From positions 1 through 5,720 of the forward strand of contig JAQVWU010000211.1 of the NCBI GenBank assembly GCA_028709565.1: a DNA stretch of 5,720 nt. Direction: 5' to 3'. Positions 5,172 through 5,720 of the stretch are shown in pieces. The translations under genes were made by a program, and so were the position numbers. Position 1 is the stretch's first letter, and the number at the start of each line of letters is the position of its first letter. The DNA comes from Eubacteriales bacterium (lineage in GTDB: Bacteria > Bacillota > Clostridia > Oscillospirales > CAG-272). The notes beneath the pieces were generated by a model. It ran no database searches and was not told where the DNA came from. It was given only the letters and a program-made list of their open reading frames with translations.

Positions 5172-5720
5172 ATGAATAAATCAATATTGACGGCCTTCAT
5201 CTGTGTCCTCACAACATTCTCGATATCACTTTTATCGTGCGATGAAAGCAATGGGATCGGAACTGAGGCTGCAGATACGAACGAAATTACGGCAGCTGCT
5301 CCGCTGATGATTGCCGAGAACGGTAAAGCATTATATAAAATCATAAGAGCTGAAGAAGCCAACACTCTTTTAGTTAACGAGGTGATTTCTTTCCGCCGTT
5401 CGCTCGAAGAAAAAACCGGCATTAGCTTTAAGCTCGAGACCGACTGGCTCAAAACAGGTGCTAAACCTGATATGAACGCGCCTGAAATTACAGTCGGCAT
5501 TACCAACCGTAACATTTCTGTAGCGCTCGGTACGGTCGGGAATTTTAAATATTCTGTTAAAATAAACGGGAACAAGCTTGAGATACTCGCGGGCGACAGC
5601 AGCGCGCTCAGAGCCGCCATCGATATGTTCCTTTCAGACGAGGTGCTTTATATGGAAAACGATAATGTTTATGTTAAGGGTCTGCCGCTCAGCGGTAAGG
5701 CAAACCTTGCGGCAGGCGAG
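5172..5720 (+). CDS. Lipoprotein of unknown function, 3' end beyond the window
   Basis: An open frame runs from the ATG at 5172 to the window edge (183 residues, no stop). It lies 18 nt after the solute-binding gene with no terminator between, so it is probably the second gene of that operon. The ribosome binding site is weak, which suggests coupling to the upstream gene. The N-terminus is a lipoprotein signal: MNK, a hydrophobic stretch (5-21) and lipobox LLSC with Cys23. A low-complexity Thr/Ala/Glu linker follows. Residues 66-85 (LLVNEVISFRRSLEEKTGIS), APEITVGITNR (103-113), a strand-rich KINGNKLEILAGD (130-142) and ALRAAIDMFL (145-154) resemble the N-terminal alpha/beta domain seen before catalytic domains of some carbohydrate-active enzymes in gut Clostridia. 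That resemblance is from memory and weak. The function cannot be given without the missing C-terminus. Confidence 0.8.
   Translation, partial: MNKSILTAFICVLTTFSISLLSCDESNGIGTEAADTNEITAAAPLMIAENGKALYKIIRAEEANTLLVNEVISFRRSLEEKTGISFKLETDWLKTGAKPDMNAPEITVGITNRNISVALGTVGNFKYSVKINGNKLEILAGDSSALRAAIDMFLSDEVLYMENDNVYVKGLPLSGKANLAAGE

Noticed and set aside
4946..5620. Minus-strand frame (224 codons) across the two rightward lipoprotein genes
   Set aside because: It spans two plausible plus-strand genes and has a Ser/Leu-rich antisense-like composition and no ribosome binding site.

Overview
The window looks like chromosomal DNA from an anaerobic member of the Clostridia (Bacillota), possibly an uncultured gut or rumen lineage. 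The basis is sigma-A-type promoters, AGGAG-type ribosome binding sites, several Bacillota-style lipoprotein signal peptides and an RpiR-type regulator, at moderate GC. The lineage is inferred; no marker gene is present.

Layout: a divergent promoter region at about 3400-3660 separates two gene groups. Leftward (minus strand) run an RpiR/SIS-domain regulator (2431-3384), an organophosphate/phosphate antiporter-like MFS transporter (1154-2380) and, after a 294-bp gap, a solute-binding lipoprotein gene (1-859) that is broken and also cut by the window edge. Rightward run an intact solute-binding lipoprotein of the same broad family (3663-5153) and, 18 nt later, a second lipoprotein of unrecognised function that is open at the right edge (5172-5720).

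The genes suggest a small carbohydrate or sugar-phosphate uptake locus. The RpiR protein probably senses a phosphorylated sugar. The MFS protein keeps both arginines that bind phosphate in GlpT-type carriers. The two binding lipoproteins would capture a carbohydrate at the cell surface. No ABC permease or ATPase lies in the window.

The control region is readable. The rightward genes have a perfect TTGACA-N17-TATAAT promoter with an extended -10, followed by a LacI/CcpA-like operator in the 5' leader. The rpiR gene has a good opposing promoter whose -35 lies inside one of two ATGTCCATTRTTA direct repeats.

The most unusual feature is a set of short perfect tandem duplications (4, 10, 14 and 16 bp, plus four 8-bp units). 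All lie in the leftward cluster, mostly at gene boundaries, and two of them bear on reading frame or start choice. I see no defence system, mobile element, RNA gene or CRISPR array, and nothing that amounts to a new biological system.
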